Shown here piece after piece: positions 45,488-55,429 of a DNA stretch of 64,000 nucleotides. The stretch lies in NCBI RefSeq assembly GCF_016745425.1, contig NZ_JAERVK010000019.1:1-64000 (forward strand), given 5' to 3'. Within the stretch, counting starts at the first letter, position 1; every line of letters begins with the position of its first letter. Source of the stretch: Candidatus Methylomicrobium oryzae (GTDB lineage Bacteria > Pseudomonadota > Gammaproteobacteria > Methylococcales > Methylomonadaceae). The translations under genes were made by a program, and so were the position numbers. The notes beneath the pieces were generated by a model. It had not been told where the DNA came from. It ran no database searches and saw only the letters and a program-made list of their open reading frames with translations.

Positions 45488-46803
45488 TGCGTAACAGTTT
45501 ATGGGGATTATTCTTGCTCGCGGTCAGTCAGGCCGTCTGGTCGTCCGTCAACATCGAGCATTGGCAAACGGCGCAAGGTTCCCGGGTTTTTTTCGTACAT
45601 ACCGAAGGCTTGCCGATTGCGGACATCGTGATCGATTTCGATGCGGGCAGCGCGCGGGACGGCAAACAGGCGGGGCTGGCGGCGCTGACTTCGAACGTGC
45701 TGGACACAGGGGCCGGCCAGTGGAATGCGGACCGGATCGCCGAACGCTTCGAGAGCGTCGGGGCGCAGTTCGAGACGGGCATTTCGAGCGATACGGCGAG
45801 CGTTACGCTGCGCACCTTGACCGAAAAGCCGCTGTTCGACAAGGCGGTCGAAACGCTGCATGTCATCCTGACCAAGCCAACCTTTAGCGAGGCCGACTTC
45901 CAGCGCGAGAAAAAACGGACGCTGGCCGGGCTGAAAATGCGCGAAGAATCGCCCGGCGATCTGGCCGATATCGCCTTTTCAAAGGCGCTCTACGGCGAGC
46001 ATCCTTATGCGCATCCGGAAACCGGGCTGATCGAAACGGTGGCTACTTTGAAAGCGGCCGATCTGCGCGCCTTTTACCGGCAATATTACGTTGCCGCGAA
46101 TGCGGTCGTCGTGCTCGTCGGCAACCTGAGCCGGGAGCAGGCCGAAGCCACCGTCGCCGCTCTGTTGAAGGATCTGCCGGCCGGACAAAAGGCCGCGCCG
46201 CTGCCCGATGTGGCGATGCCGGGCAGGGCGACCAGTCAGTATACCGCGTATCCGTCGACCCAGACCCATGTGCTGGTCGGGCTGCCCGGCATCGACCGCA
46301 AGGATCCGGATTTTTTCAGCCTGTTTGTAGGGAATCACATCCTTGGCGGCAGCGGCCTAGTGTCGAAGCTGTTCGAAGAAATCCGCGAGAAGCGCGGGCT
46401 GGCCTACAGCGCCTACAGCGGCTTCAAGCCGATGCAGAAGAAAGGGCCTTTCGTGCTCGGGCTGCAAACGCGCAACGACCAGACCGGCGAGGCGTTGAAG
46501 GTGTTGAACCGGACGCTGGCCGATTTTATCGCGAAAGGTCCGACCGAAGCGGAACTGACCGCCGCGAAGAAAAACATCACCGGCGGCTTTCCGATGCGCT
46601 TCGACACGAACAAGAAGCTCGCCAATTATGTCGCGATGATCGGCTTTTACGATTTGCCGCTCGACTATCTGGATACCTTTACGCAGAAGGTTGACGCGGT
46701 TACGGTCGCCTCGATCGTCGATGCGTTCAAACGCCATGTCGACCTGAACCTGTTGCAGACCGTGACCGTCGGCGGCGACGCGCAGGCGAAAAGTGGCCAA
46801 TAA
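45487..46803 (+). CDS. M16 peptidase-like partner without zinc motif
   Basis: A 438-residue M16 homologue with a signal peptide (about 1-19). Where the catalytic partner has HMLEH this protein reads LAALTSNVLDTG, so it cannot bind zinc. It keeps the C-terminal EEIREKRGLAYSAYSGF block, whose Arg and Tyr complete the active site across the dimer. The ATG shares one base with the previous stop, and the end overlaps rsmD. Confidence 0.92.
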   Translation: MRNSLWGLFLLAVSQAVWSSVNIEHWQTAQGSRVFFVHTEGLPIADIVIDFDAGSARDGKQAGLAALTSNVLDTGAGQWNADRIAERFESVGAQFETGISSDTASVTLRTLTEKPLFDKAVETLHVILTKPTFSEADFQREKKRTLAGLKMREESPGDLADIAFSKALYGEHPYAHPETGLIETVATLKAADLRAFYRQYYVAANAVVVLVGNLSREQAEATVAALLKDLPAGQKAAPLPDVAMPGRATSQYTAYPSTQTHVLVGLPGIDRKDPDFFSLFVGNHILGGSGLVSKLFEEIREKRGLAYSAYSGFKPMQKKGPFVLGLQTRNDQTGEALKVLNRTLADFIAKGPTEAELTAAKKNITGGFPMRFDTNKKLANYVAMIGFYDLPLDYLDTFTQKVDAVTVASIVDAFKRHVDLNLLQTVTVGGDAQAKSGQ

Positions 46804-47356
46804 GGTCCGGATCATCGGCGGCGAATGGCGCAGCCGCCTGCTGCGCTTCGACGATGCGCCGGGGCTGCGCCCGACGCCGGGCCGCGTCCGCGAAACCCTG
46901 TTCAACTGGCTGCAATACGACATTCTCGGCAGCCGTTGCCTGGACTTGTATGCCGGCAGCGGTGCGCTGGGCTTCGAGGCCGCCTCGCGCGGCGCGAAGG
47001 AGGTCGTGCAGGTCGAAAGCGATGCGAAGGCCTGCAAAAATCTGCGCGCGAATGCGGCCGCGCTGGAATCGAACCGTAACCGTATCGTGGAAAAGGATGT
47101 GCAGCGGTTTCTGTCCGGACCGGCGGAAGCCTTCGATCTGGTGTTTCTGGACCCTCCGTTCGCAAAAAACCTGGCGCTGACAACCTGCCGGCTTTTGGAA
47201 CAGAACGGCTGGCTGGCGGACGCTGCGCGGATTTATGTCGAAACCGAGGCTGGTCTGGTGCTTGAGGGGCTGCCGGGCAATTGGGAATTATTGAAACATA
47301 AAACGGCGGGCGAGGTGGCTTATCGGCTATTTGCCCGGGCCTCTCAGCCTGGATAA
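46793..47356 (+). CDS. rsmD: 16S rRNA (guanine966-N2)-methyltransferase
   Basis: A 187-residue SAM enzyme acting on G966 of 16S rRNA in the small subunit. The opening IIGGEWRSRLLRF, the RPTPGRVRETLFNWL block, the SAM site DLYAGSGALGFEA and the catalytic LDPPF are all present. The GTG start overlaps the end of the M16 gene by 11 bases. The order M16-M16-rsmD-coaD-ferredoxin is common in gammaproteobacteria. Confidence 0.93.
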   Translation: MANKVRIIGGEWRSRLLRFDDAPGLRPTPGRVRETLFNWLQYDILGSRCLDLYAGSGALGFEAASRGAKEVVQVESDAKACKNLRANAAALESNRNRIVEKDVQRFLSGPAEAFDLVFLDPPFAKNLALTTCRLLEQNGWLADAARIYVETEAGLVLEGLPGNWELLKHKTAGEVAYRLFARASQPG

Positions 47357-47395
47357 AACCCTTTCCCTGGGGACAATGCCCTTGAGTTAATGAGC

Positions 47396-47461
47396 GTAGG
47401 GTGGATAAGCGAAGCGCATCCACCAAAAAATTGCCGGATGCGTTGCGCTTATCCGGCCTAC
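47396..47461. repeat. GTAG-headed REP-like palindrome
   Basis: GTAGG...GGATAAGCG (47396-47411) pairs with CGCTTATCC..CCTAC at the other end (to 47461), with an inner GCGCATCC/GGATGCG pair. The GTAG head followed by a palindrome is the layout of REP elements moved by RAYT transposases. Confidence 0.7.
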
Positions 47462-47560
47462 CGGTGTCCTGAGGGAGAGGGCATCAAAATCGAAATTTTC
47501 TTTCGCCTGCCGCGTCGATTCCTTTACATGGCGTCTTGGGTTAAAATCGCCCCTTTTTAA

Positions 47561-48058
<498 letters not shown>

Positions 48059-48064
48059 GAGTAG

Positions 48065-48322
<258 letters not shown>

Positions 48323-48329
48323 GAAGCGG

Positions 48330-48416
48330 GTAGGTAGCTCCGATTAGCGATAGCGTAATCGGAGGAATTTTGTCCTCTCAAATGCGTGCGATTACGCTAT
48401 CGCTAATCGCACCTAC
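48330..48416. repeat. GTAG-headed REP-like palindrome
   Basis: GTAGGT at 48330 and ACCTAC at 48411-48416 close an element whose arms are GATTAGCGATAGCGTAATCG and its near-perfect complement CGATTACGCTATCGCTAATCG in parts. Its right end supplies the stop codon of the Uma2 gene. Confidence 0.75.
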
Positions 48417-48982
48417 GGTCCTTCCGGCACCCACAAATCATCCAATTGCAAAACCACCTCGGCGAATGGCGCCGCGCGCACCGCGTCGTCGTCCTTCCAC
48501 GTACCTTCAAGCAGCCAATGGCCGTCCGATAAACTGTATACTTCCAGCGTACGGATATCGGGGTCGAGCAGCCAGAGCCAGTTGACCTGTTGCGCGGCGT
48601 AAATCGGCATTTTGACCGCGCGGTCGGTGCGCGCGGTGCCGGGCGAGAGCACTTCGCAGACCCAGTCGGGGGCGAGGCTGAAATAGGCCTCAGCGGGTAG
48701 CGCCGGCAGGCGCTCCCGCCGCCAGCCGGCCAGGTCGGGGACCAGGATGTGCGGCCCCAGATGCAGTTCCGGCTCGAACAGAATCCACCAGCCGCCGGGG
48801 CCGCCGCGTCCGTAATGAAACGGTTCTCCGAATCTCATGCTGAGCCCGGAGATCGCCAAAGCATGTTTGGGCGCCGGCCGGGGTTGGGTGATCAGTTGAC
48901 CGTGGATAATTTCGCCGATCACATGATCGGGCAGATCGAAGAGGTCTTCATAGGTGGCGAAGCGCTGCGCGGGCTGGTTCAT
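48413..48982 (-). CDS. Uma2 family putative endonuclease (DUF820)
   Basis: A 189-residue Uma2 protein of the PD-(D/E)XK superfamily. The order fits the family: YEDLFDLPDHVIGEIIHGQL, WILFEPELHLGPHILVPDLAGWR with the catalytic Glu and Asp, WVCEVLSPGTARTDRAVK with Glu-x-Leu-Ser-Pro and the lysine, and MPIYAAQQVNWLWLLDPD. ATG at 48982 follows GAGG. The stop codon lies inside a REP-like palindrome, and two more such palindromes lie upstream, so the gene is enclosed by repeats. The biological role of Uma2 proteins is poorly known. Confidence 0.88.
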   Translation of the reverse strand: MNQPAQRFATYEDLFDLPDHVIGEIIHGQLITQPRPAPKHALAISGLSMRFGEPFHYGRGGPGGWWILFEPELHLGPHILVPDLAGWRRERLPALPAEAYFSLAPDWVCEVLSPGTARTDRAVKMPIYAAQQVNWLWLLDPDIRTLEVYSLSDGHWLLEGTWKDDDAVRAAPFAEVVLQLDDLWVPEGP

Positions 48983-49054
48983 GGTCTGCCTCGAATTTCC
49001 ATTCGGTGTCGATGGGTTTATCTTAACGCGTTCGTTTGGTTTAAGGTAGTTCGT

Positions 49055-49135
49055 GTAGGGCGGAATAGCGAAGCGTATTCCGCCGGATGTCGAAATCCTA
49101 TGTGGCGCAATACGGCTTCGTCTATTGCGCCCTAC
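49055..49135. repeat. GTAG-headed REP-like palindrome pair
   Basis: GTAGGGCGGAATAGCG opens the element and its end reads TATTGCGCCCTAC; internal GTATTCCGCC and GGCGCAATAC parts pair as well. The layout is that of two REP units in inverted order (BIME-like). Confidence 0.7.
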
Positions 49136-49171
49136 GGTTCCTGTTTCCTGTACACCGGAAGATAAAGATGC

Positions 49172-49280
49172 GTAGGATGTGCTGAACGAAGTGAAGCGCA
49201 TCAAGAGTTCTTCAGGAGATTGTTCGCGATCGATACCCTGAAGGGCACTCGATGCGCCTCCTTACGTCGGCACATCCTAC
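49172..49280. repeat. GTAG-headed REP-like palindrome pair
   Basis: GTAGGATGT at 49172-49180 pairs with ACATCCTAC at 49272-49280, and inner GAAGCGCATC pairs with GATGCGCCTC in part. The 109-base element lies between the Uma2 promoter side and the end of hyi. Confidence 0.7.
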
Positions 49281-49320
49281 AGTTTATTTACTCGGCTATG
49301 GTGCCCGATACCGTAACCGG

Positions 49321-50097
49321 TTACCGGGAATGATTCAGCCAGCCGAGGCTTGCCGAAGTATCACCGACTGGCTTGTATTCCGCGCCAACCCAGCCGTCGT
49401 AGGCCGATGAATCGATCGCCGAAAACAGCGCCGCCCAATCGGCGCTTCCGGTGCCGGGCTGCCCCCGTCCGGGACAATCGGCGAACTGGATATGGCCGAT
49501 GCGGCCGGCATATTTCGCGATAAACGCGGCCGGATCTTCGCCCATTCTGAGCATGTGGTAAATGTCGTATTGCAGGCAGATATTCGCCCGCTGCAGTTCG
49601 TCCTGCACCGCCAGCATCTTCGCGCTCGTGTCGATAATAAAGCCGGGCATGTCGAGGCTGTTGATCGCTTCGAACACGGTCTTGATGCCCAAGGGCGTGA
49701 ACGCGTCGGCGGCCAGGCAAAGATTGCGTTTGAAGGTGTCGAGATAGAGGGCGATGCGCGAAGGATCGAGGCAGCGGCCGGGCAGTACGTTGATCGCGGG
49801 GGGCTGCAGCACTTTCGCATATTCGACCGCCAGCGCGAGCGCTTCCCGGAACCGGGCCTGTTTTTCCGGCACGCAGGCCAGTCCTTCGCCGCCCTGCAGC
49901 AAGCCGTCGGCCGGCACGTTGAACAGGACCAGCTGGAGATCGTATTCGTTCAGCTTCCGCCGAATCGGCTCGGCTTCGAGTTCATAAGGAAACTGGATTT
50001 CGACCGCGTTAAAGCCGGCCGCGCGCGCGGCGGCGAAACGGTCGATCAGTTCGACTTCGGTGAACAGCATGCTCAGATTGGCCGAAAAACGCGGCAT
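49321..50097 (-). CDS. hyi: Hydroxypyruvate isomerase
   Basis: A 258-residue TIM-barrel enzyme that interconverts hydroxypyruvate and tartronate semialdehyde. The length equals that of E. coli Hyi, and blocks such as ANLSMLFTEVELIDRFAAA, FEAINSLDMPGF, LQYDIYHMLRMGED and HIQFADCPGRGQPGTG carry the metal-binding Glu, Asp, His and Glu. Its ATG shares one base with the stop of garR. Confidence 0.92.
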   Translation of the reverse strand: MPRFSANLSMLFTEVELIDRFAAARAAGFNAVEIQFPYELEAEPIRRKLNEYDLQLVLFNVPADGLLQGGEGLACVPEKQARFREALALAVEYAKVLQPPAINVLPGRCLDPSRIALYLDTFKRNLCLAADAFTPLGIKTVFEAINSLDMPGFIIDTSAKMLAVQDELQRANICLQYDIYHMLRMGEDPAAFIAKYAGRIGHIQFADCPGRGQPGTGSADWAALFSAIDSSAYDGWVGAEYKPVGDTSASLGWLNHSR

Positions 50098-50975
50098 CAG
50101 TCTTTCCTGTAAAGCTTGATCAGGGTTGCCGGGTCCTGCTCCAGGTAGCCTTGGCTTCCGTGCAGCTGCATCAGCTGCGCCGCGAGTCCGGACATCGGCA
50201 GCGCGTTTCCGGTTTGTTTGGCCAGTTCGGCCGCCATCTGCAAATCCTTCAATAAAGTCTTCACGCGCCATTTGACCGGCTCGAATTTTTCGAGCGCCAT
50301 CTCGGGGCCGGCGATCTGCAAAGGTTTCGAATCCGCAAAGCCGCCGGCCAGCGCGGCCGGGATTTTCTCCGCCTCGACGCCTGCCTGTTTCGCCAGCGCG
50401 ATCATTTCCGCGATCACCAGCATGTTGCAGCCGACGATCATCTGGTTGCAGATTTTGGTGATCTGGCCGCTGCCGACCGGGCCCATGTGCGTCAGTTGCT
50501 TGTACAGCGGCTTCAGCACCTCGCGGGCGATCTCGATATGGCCGGGTTCGCCGCCTGCCATCACCGCAAGCGAGCCCTGCTCGGCGCCGGCGACGCCGCC
50601 CGATACCGGCGCATCGACCCAGCCCATGCCGCAGTTGTCGTGCAGCGCGGCCGCAAACGCACGGGTTCGGTTCGGGTCGATGCTGGACAGGTCGATCACC
50701 AGCTTGTCCGGCGCTCCGTGATCCAGGATGCCGTGATGAAGCGCCCATTCGACCGCCGGCGTGTCGGCCAGACAGATAATCACCACGTCGGAAGCGCGCA
50801 CCAGCGCCGCGATGTCCGGCATCGCTGTAGCGCCGGCGGCGATTACAGGCGGCAGTTTCTCCGCGCTGCGGTTCCAGACGTTGACCCGGAAGCCGTGCTG
50901 CAGCAGCCGCAGCGTCATCGGTTTGCCCATCAGGCCGATGCCGATGAAGCCGAGAATAGGGAGTGAGTATGACAT
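50097..50975 (-). CDS. garR: Tartronate semialdehyde reductase (2-hydroxy-3-oxopropionate reductase)
   Basis: A 292-residue beta-hydroxyacid dehydrogenase that reduces tartronate semialdehyde to glycerate. The cofactor motif GFIGIGLMGKPM is at 9-20, the substrate block is DAPVSGGVAGAEQGSLAVMAGG, and the catalytic lysine is in GSGQITKICNQMIVGCN. Coupling with hyi suggests hydroxypyruvate to glycerate conversion; glyoxylate carboligase, the usual third member, is absent. Confidence 0.9.
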   Translation of the reverse strand: MSYSLPILGFIGIGLMGKPMTLRLLQHGFRVNVWNRSAEKLPPVIAAGATAMPDIAALVRASDVVIICLADTPAVEWALHHGILDHGAPDKLVIDLSSIDPNRTRAFAAALHDNCGMGWVDAPVSGGVAGAEQGSLAVMAGGEPGHIEIAREVLKPLYKQLTHMGPVGSGQITKICNQMIVGCNMLVIAEMIALAKQAGVEAEKIPAALAGGFADSKPLQIAGPEMALEKFEPVKWRVKTLLKDLQMAAELAKQTGNALPMSGLAAQLMQLHGSQGYLEQDPATLIKLYRKD

Positions 50976-51064
50976 GAATTATTGTAGTGGCGGAGGTTTT
51001 GAGTCGTTCAGGGCGGTTTAACCGGAACGCCCTGCTTCTTTGCGAGCAGGCGCGGCGGAGCGCT

Positions 51065-51466
51065 TCATTCGAGGGGCGGCAAAGCCTTGTCCTCGGACAA
51101 GGCTTCCAGCAGCGCCTGCTGTTGATCGGTAAAATCGAATATGCCCTGCTGCAGCTGAAACCAATAGCGGCTGATTGCACCCGGTTCGCTGTCGTCCAGG
51201 CTTCGTTCGAGATTGTGGGCCCGCCTCCGAATGTTTTCGAGGCCGCAAAAACTCAGCGAGCCGTGCAGCTTGTGGGTGATTTCCCGGGCCAGGTCGTATT
51301 GCCGGCGGTTGAGCGCATTCTGGATGCCCTCCAACTGCTCCGGCAGTTCGGCGAACAATTGCGCGAATATCGTGAAAGCAAGTTGCTTGTCGTTGCGGGT
51401 TTTGGCCAAAATCATGAGGAGGTAATCCTGGCCGTCGCCGGATGCCGTCCCGTTGCTGTCGCGCAT
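51065..51466 (-). CDS. Hpt (histidine phosphotransfer) domain protein
   Basis: A 133-residue protein whose centre matches an Hpt four-helix bundle: REITHKLHGSLSFCGL, with His65 in the position of the phosphorylated histidine. No kinase or receiver domain is attached. It would relay phosphate between a hybrid kinase and a response regulator encoded elsewhere; a BarA-like partner is possible. It is divergent from glnE. Confidence 0.78.
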   Translation of the reverse strand: MRDSNGTASGDGQDYLLMILAKTRNDKQLAFTIFAQLFAELPEQLEGIQNALNRRQYDLAREITHKLHGSLSFCGLENIRRRAHNLERSLDDSEPGAISRYWFQLQQGIFDFTDQQQALLEALSEDKALPPLE

Positions 51467-51595
51467 AGTTGTCCATTCTGTAAACCGATGGGGCAGAAAG
51501 CATCGCCGCGCGGATGCCCGGTTCCGGCGATCGATCTATATTGCGTTTTATTTTATGGTTATTATGTTCCGTTTCAAAATTCTATCGAGCCGCCC

Positions 51596-54448
51596 ATGAA
51601 TTACGTCGAATCCGCCCTCGCCGTTCCGTCCGAATTACAAGCCGTGCATGCCGCCCATCTGCAGAAAATCGCCGAACGGTTGGCCGAGCTGAACCTGAAG
51701 ATGCCCGATCTGCCCGAGGTGGCGGAATCGTTGCCGAAAGTCTGGTGCGGCAGTGCGTTTGTCGCCGAACAGTGCTGTAAAAGTCCGGAACTGCTGATCG
51801 ATCTGGCCGATTCCGGCGACCTGACGCGCGCTTATGCTGTCGACTGTTACAAGGCCAGGCTGGACGCGTTGGATCCCGATTCCGAGACTGCATTGATGGC
51901 CGCGCTCCGGAAATTCCGCCGCCGCGAGATGGTGCGGATCGCCTGGCGCGATCTGGCCGGCTGGTCGGACCTGCCGGAAACCCTGATGGACCTGTCGCTG
52001 CTGGCGGACTCCTGCATCCAGTACGCGCTCGATTTCCTGTACCGGCAGGCGGTTGCCAAGCGCGGCACGCCGCTGCTGAAGGACGGCAGCCCGCAGCAGA
52101 TCGTGGTGCTCGGGATGGGCAAGCTCGGCGCCTACGAATTGAACTATTCGTCCGACATCGACCTGATCTTCGCCTTTCCGGAAGAAGGGGTGCTGCCGGA
52201 CCGCAAGGAAACCAGCTACGGCGAATTTTTTACCCGCCTCTGCCAGAGCCTGGTGCGGGTGCTCGACGACATGACCGTGGACGGTTTCGTGTTCCGGACC
52301 GACATCCGGCTCCGGCCTTACGGCGACAGCGGCGCAGTGATCATGACCTTCGACGGGATGGAAAACTACTACCTGACCCAGGCGCGCGAATGGGAACGCT
52401 ACGCGATGATCAAAGCGCGGCAGGTGGCGGGCGACTTCAAGGCCGGCAGTCAGTTGATGGCAATGCTGCAGCCCTTCGTCTACCGGCGCTACCTCGATTA
52501 CGGCGCGTTCGAGGAACTGCGGTCGCTGAAGCAGCAGATTACCCAGGAATTGAAACGCAAAGACCGGATGGAAAACGTCAAGCTCGGACCGGGCGGGATC
52601 AGGGAGATCGAATTCATCGGCCAGGCGTTTCAGCTGATCCGCGGCGGCAAGGAAAAGTCGCTGCAGCAGCGCGGCATCATGGCGGTGCTGAAACGCCTCG
52701 GCGAATTGCATCTGCTGACCGCCGAGGACGCCGAGCAGTTGCAAAAGTCCTACACGTTCCTGCGCATCGTCGAAAACCACATTCAGGAATACCAGGACAG
52801 GCAGGCGCACGATCTGCCGGTATCGCCCGAGGCCCGCGCGGCGCTGGCCTATTCGCTCGGTTTTTCCGGCTGGGATGCGTTTAAACAGGAGCTGGACCGG
52901 GTCAGAAAAGCCGTGCACGAAGTGTTCGACCAGGTGTTTTCACTGTCCCGGCAGGAAAATCATCAGGAAGCCGGCCGGCTGATCTGGAACGGGAGCGGCG
53001 AAGATGCCGAACGGCTCGCGGCCTGCGGTTTTACCGATCCCGAGGCGACGCGCGAAAGCCTCAGGGAATTCAAGGCTTCGGCGGCGGTGCGCCGGCTGAC
53101 CGCGAAAGGCGCCGGCGTCCTGGATCGCCTGATGCCGCAAGTGCTGGAGGCGATGCGCGAATTCGAGCGGCCCGATGAAGTGTTCAAGCGGGTGCTGGAC
53201 ATCTTTGCTGCGGTCGCGGGCCGAAACGTTTACCTGGCCTTGCTGTCCGAAAACCCGCAAGCCCTGGCGCTGCTGCTCCGGCTGGCCGCCGCCAGTCCCT
53301 GGATCTGCCGCTATCTGGCGCAATATCCGGTGGTGTTCGACGAGCTGATCGACGCCCGGACGCTGTTCGCGCCTTTGAAGAAGCAAGATCTCGCCGAACA
53401 GCTGGACCGGCTGCTGCGAGCGGTCGGCGTGGAGGAAATGGAGCAGGCGATGATCCTGCTCCGCCAGTTCAAGCAGCAGCAGGTACTGAAGGTCGCGGCC
53501 GCCGATTTGATGGGCGCGATTCCGTTGATGGTGGTCAGCGACTACCTGACCTATATCGCCGAAAGCATCGTCGAAAAAACCGTCGAATGCGCCTGGCGGG
53601 CGCTCGCGCAAAAGCACGGCCATCCGCCCGGCAGCGACGGCGGACGCACTGGGTTCGGCGTCATCGGCCTCGGCAAGTTCGGCGGTATCGAGCTCGGCTA
53701 CGGCTCCGACCTCGATCTGGTGTTCATCTACGACTGTGCGGACGGCAATGCGTTGACTGCGGGCGACAAGCCGATTTCGACCACCCAATTTTACGGCAGG
53801 CTCGGTCAGCGGGTCCGGCACATCCTCGATACCCGGATGCTGTCCGGCGTGCTCTACGAAGTCGACATGCGCCTTCGGCCCAACGGCGACTCCGGCCTGT
53901 TGGTGTGCCACATCAATGGCTATGAAGATTACCAGAAAAGCCAGGCTTGGACCTGGGAGCACCAAGCGCTGGTACGCGGCCGCTTTATCGCCGGCGATTC
54001 GCGGCTGAAAGCGAAATACGAAGCGGTGCGGCATGCGGTCCTGAGTTTGCCGAGGGATGCCGAGGCGTTAAAAAAAGAGGTTCGCGAGATGCGCGAAAAA
54101 ATGCGCGCCGCGCTGGCGCCCAAGGAAAACGGAAAATTCGACCTGAAGCAGAGCAAGGGCGGCATTGCGGATATCGAGTTCATTGTGCAGTACGGGGTAT
54201 TAAGTCAGGCCGCGGGCCATCCGTCGCTGACAACGTACACCGACAATATCCGGCAACTGGATGGCTTGGCGGATGCAGGATTTTTGTCCAAAACCAATGC
54301 CGAAACGCTCAAGGCGGCCTATTGCGCTTACCGCGATTACGGCCACAAGCTTGTCCTGCAGGACGAGCGCGCGGAAATCGGCCAATCCGAGGCGGAGGAG
54401 CTGAGCGCCCAGGTCGAGCTGTTGTGGCGGCAAATCATGGAGGCATAG
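51596..54448 (+). CDS. glnE: Glutamine synthetase adenylyltransferase/adenylyl-removing enzyme
   Basis: A 950-residue two-domain nucleotidyltransferase that adds and removes AMP on glutamine synthetase in response to PII. The N-terminal removing domain has NYSSDIDLIFAF near 181-192, and the C-terminal transferase domain has GYGSDLDLVFIYD near 700-712, each with the Asp-x-Asp catalytic pair. The ATG at 51596 gives the usual N terminus; the frame is open for about 600 bases upstream but that part is antisense to the Hpt gene. Confidence 0.96.
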   Translation: MNYVESALAVPSELQAVHAAHLQKIAERLAELNLKMPDLPEVAESLPKVWCGSAFVAEQCCKSPELLIDLADSGDLTRAYAVDCYKARLDALDPDSETALMAALRKFRRREMVRIAWRDLAGWSDLPETLMDLSLLADSCIQYALDFLYRQAVAKRGTPLLKDGSPQQIVVLGMGKLGAYELNYSSDIDLIFAFPEEGVLPDRKETSYGEFFTRLCQSLVRVLDDMTVDGFVFRTDIRLRPYGDSGAVIMTFDGMENYYLTQAREWERYAMIKARQVAGDFKAGSQLMAMLQPFVYRRYLDYGAFEELRSLKQQITQELKRKDRMENVKLGPGGIREIEFIGQAFQLIRGGKEKSLQQRGIMAVLKRLGELHLLTAEDAEQLQKSYTFLRIVENHIQEYQDRQAHDLPVSPEARAALAYSLGFSGWDAFKQELDRVRKAVHEVFDQVFSLSRQENHQEAGRLIWNGSGEDAERLAACGFTDPEATRESLREFKASAAVRRLTAKGAGVLDRLMPQVLEAMREFERPDEVFKRVLDIFAAVAGRNVYLALLSENPQALALLLRLAAASPWICRYLAQYPVVFDELIDARTLFAPLKKQDLAEQLDRLLRAVGVEEMEQAMILLRQFKQQQVLKVAAADLMGAIPLMVVSDYLTYIAESIVEKTVECAWRALAQKHGHPPGSDGGRTGFGVIGLGKFGGIELGYGSDLDLVFIYDCADGNALTAGDKPISTTQFYGRLGQRVRHILDTRMLSGVLYEVDMRLRPNGDSGLLVCHINGYEDYQKSQAWTWEHQALVRGRFIAGDSRLKAKYEAVRHAVLSLPRDAEALKKEVREMREKMRAALAPKENGKFDLKQSKGGIADIEFIVQYGVLSQAAGHPSLTTYTDNIRQLDGLADAGFLSKTNAETLKAAYCAYRDYGHKLVLQDERAEIGQSEAEELSAQVELLWRQIMEA

Positions 54449-54902
54449 CCAATTACGCTATGTCAATTAACGTATCCTTTTTGTGCCATATGCCTTGGCG
54501 TGGCGCCGAACCGCCTTTCCGGCGCCTGCCTTAAACAAAATACGGAAAAATGGTGCGGCATTTGGCACAGCGATTGTCGGAACGATTGAAAAAGATCGTC
54601 CGGCGGCGGGGTACAGAGCTTTGCCGAGGGCAAAAAATAGCTTTAATAAAAGGATGCGGCATCGGGTTGCCGGGGAAAATAACCCCTTTGGCAAGAGGCC
54701 GGTCCGCCAGCAGCGATTATTTTCTGGCATGCTATGTGCTTTATGATTGACGTCATGGCTATACTCGGCGCTGCCTTGCGGAAAGGAATGGGATAGCGCA
54801 TTTCCCTACCGGAACGATGCCATGCTCCGTCACTCGCTTAACCCGATACACGGCTCTCTCATTGTTCGAGGTATTTTTTCGAATGCCCTCGCAATGTCTT
54901 CA

Positions 54903-54944
54903 ACCCGGATGTGCCGTGCAATGCGGAGGGTCCGGGTCTTTTTT
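54903..54944 (+). terminator. Terminator-like hairpin
   Basis: ACCCGGA (54903-54909) pairs with TCCGGGT (54931-54937) across a 21-base loop, followed by C and six T. No supported gene ends just before it, so it may belong to glnE read-through or an unseen small RNA. Confidence 0.5.
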
Positions 54945-55043
54945 CTTTATTGAGCCTGTTCGGGCTCGTGTCTTTCCCCGTTTCGAACCGAAGATCTGTA
55001 TTGCCGAACGGCTGTGCGCCAAACGGAAGCTCCGGGCATTTAA

Positions 55044-55071
55044 TTAAACTATGTTATTTAACACAGTTTAA
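55044..55071. promoter_or_regulatory. 28-base quasi-palindrome
   Basis: TTAAACT (55044-55050) pairs with AGTTTAA (55065-55071) and TGTTA with TAACA, with one mismatched pair between them and a TT centre. It could be a dimeric repressor operator or an RNA hairpin. The nearest gene on the plus strand starts 359 bases later. Confidence 0.5.
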
Positions 55072-55429
55072 GCGTGCCATATGCCGTAATTTTGAGACAG
55101 CGGAAGGGGTTCGCGAGGATTCGGCACGCGCGGAAGATCGATCTGCCGAAAGGCGGCCAGACAGTTCGGAATGTCGATCAGCGGCATTATATGACCGATT
55201 TTGTTGGGTATTTGGACGGGCATCGCTCTTGGAATAGAAAAAATGAACCAGAGCATGTTGTGGCAGGGATAATCAAGAATGAGGCAAAAAGAAGCGATAA
55301 TTACGGTGGCATGGCAATTGCATAACATGGATATTGCATGTCATCACTAGAAGGCTGGATTTGTCCAAGGCGTGCAATGGCATCGAGCTTAATTAATTAG
55401 AATAATCACAAATGCCTAAGGGGGGCATA

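Larger units (their letters stand above)
54449..55429. other. Nearly 1-kb gene-free stretch before the envelope-redox cluster
   Basis: I could not support a gene here. It holds a terminator-like hairpin (54903-54944), a strong quasi-palindrome (55044-55071) and a 12-base direct repeat GTGCCATATGCC at 54483-54494 and 55074-55085. A plus-strand frame at 55074-55325 (83 codons) lacks a ribosome site. The right end, AT-rich with AATTAATTAGAATAA, probably contains the promoter of the 55430 gene. Confidence 0.5.

Noticed and set aside
50098-51180. Long same-strand extension of the hyi frame through garR
   Set aside because: The hyi family starts at 50097 and garR occupies this DNA in another frame with full motifs.
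50987-51595. Upstream 203-codon extension of glnE
   Set aside because: It is antisense to the Hpt gene; GlnE proteins begin at about the ATG at 51596.
55068-55328. Overlapping frames of 83-86 codons on both strands
   Set aside because: Neither has a ribosome site or family, and they overlap each other fully.
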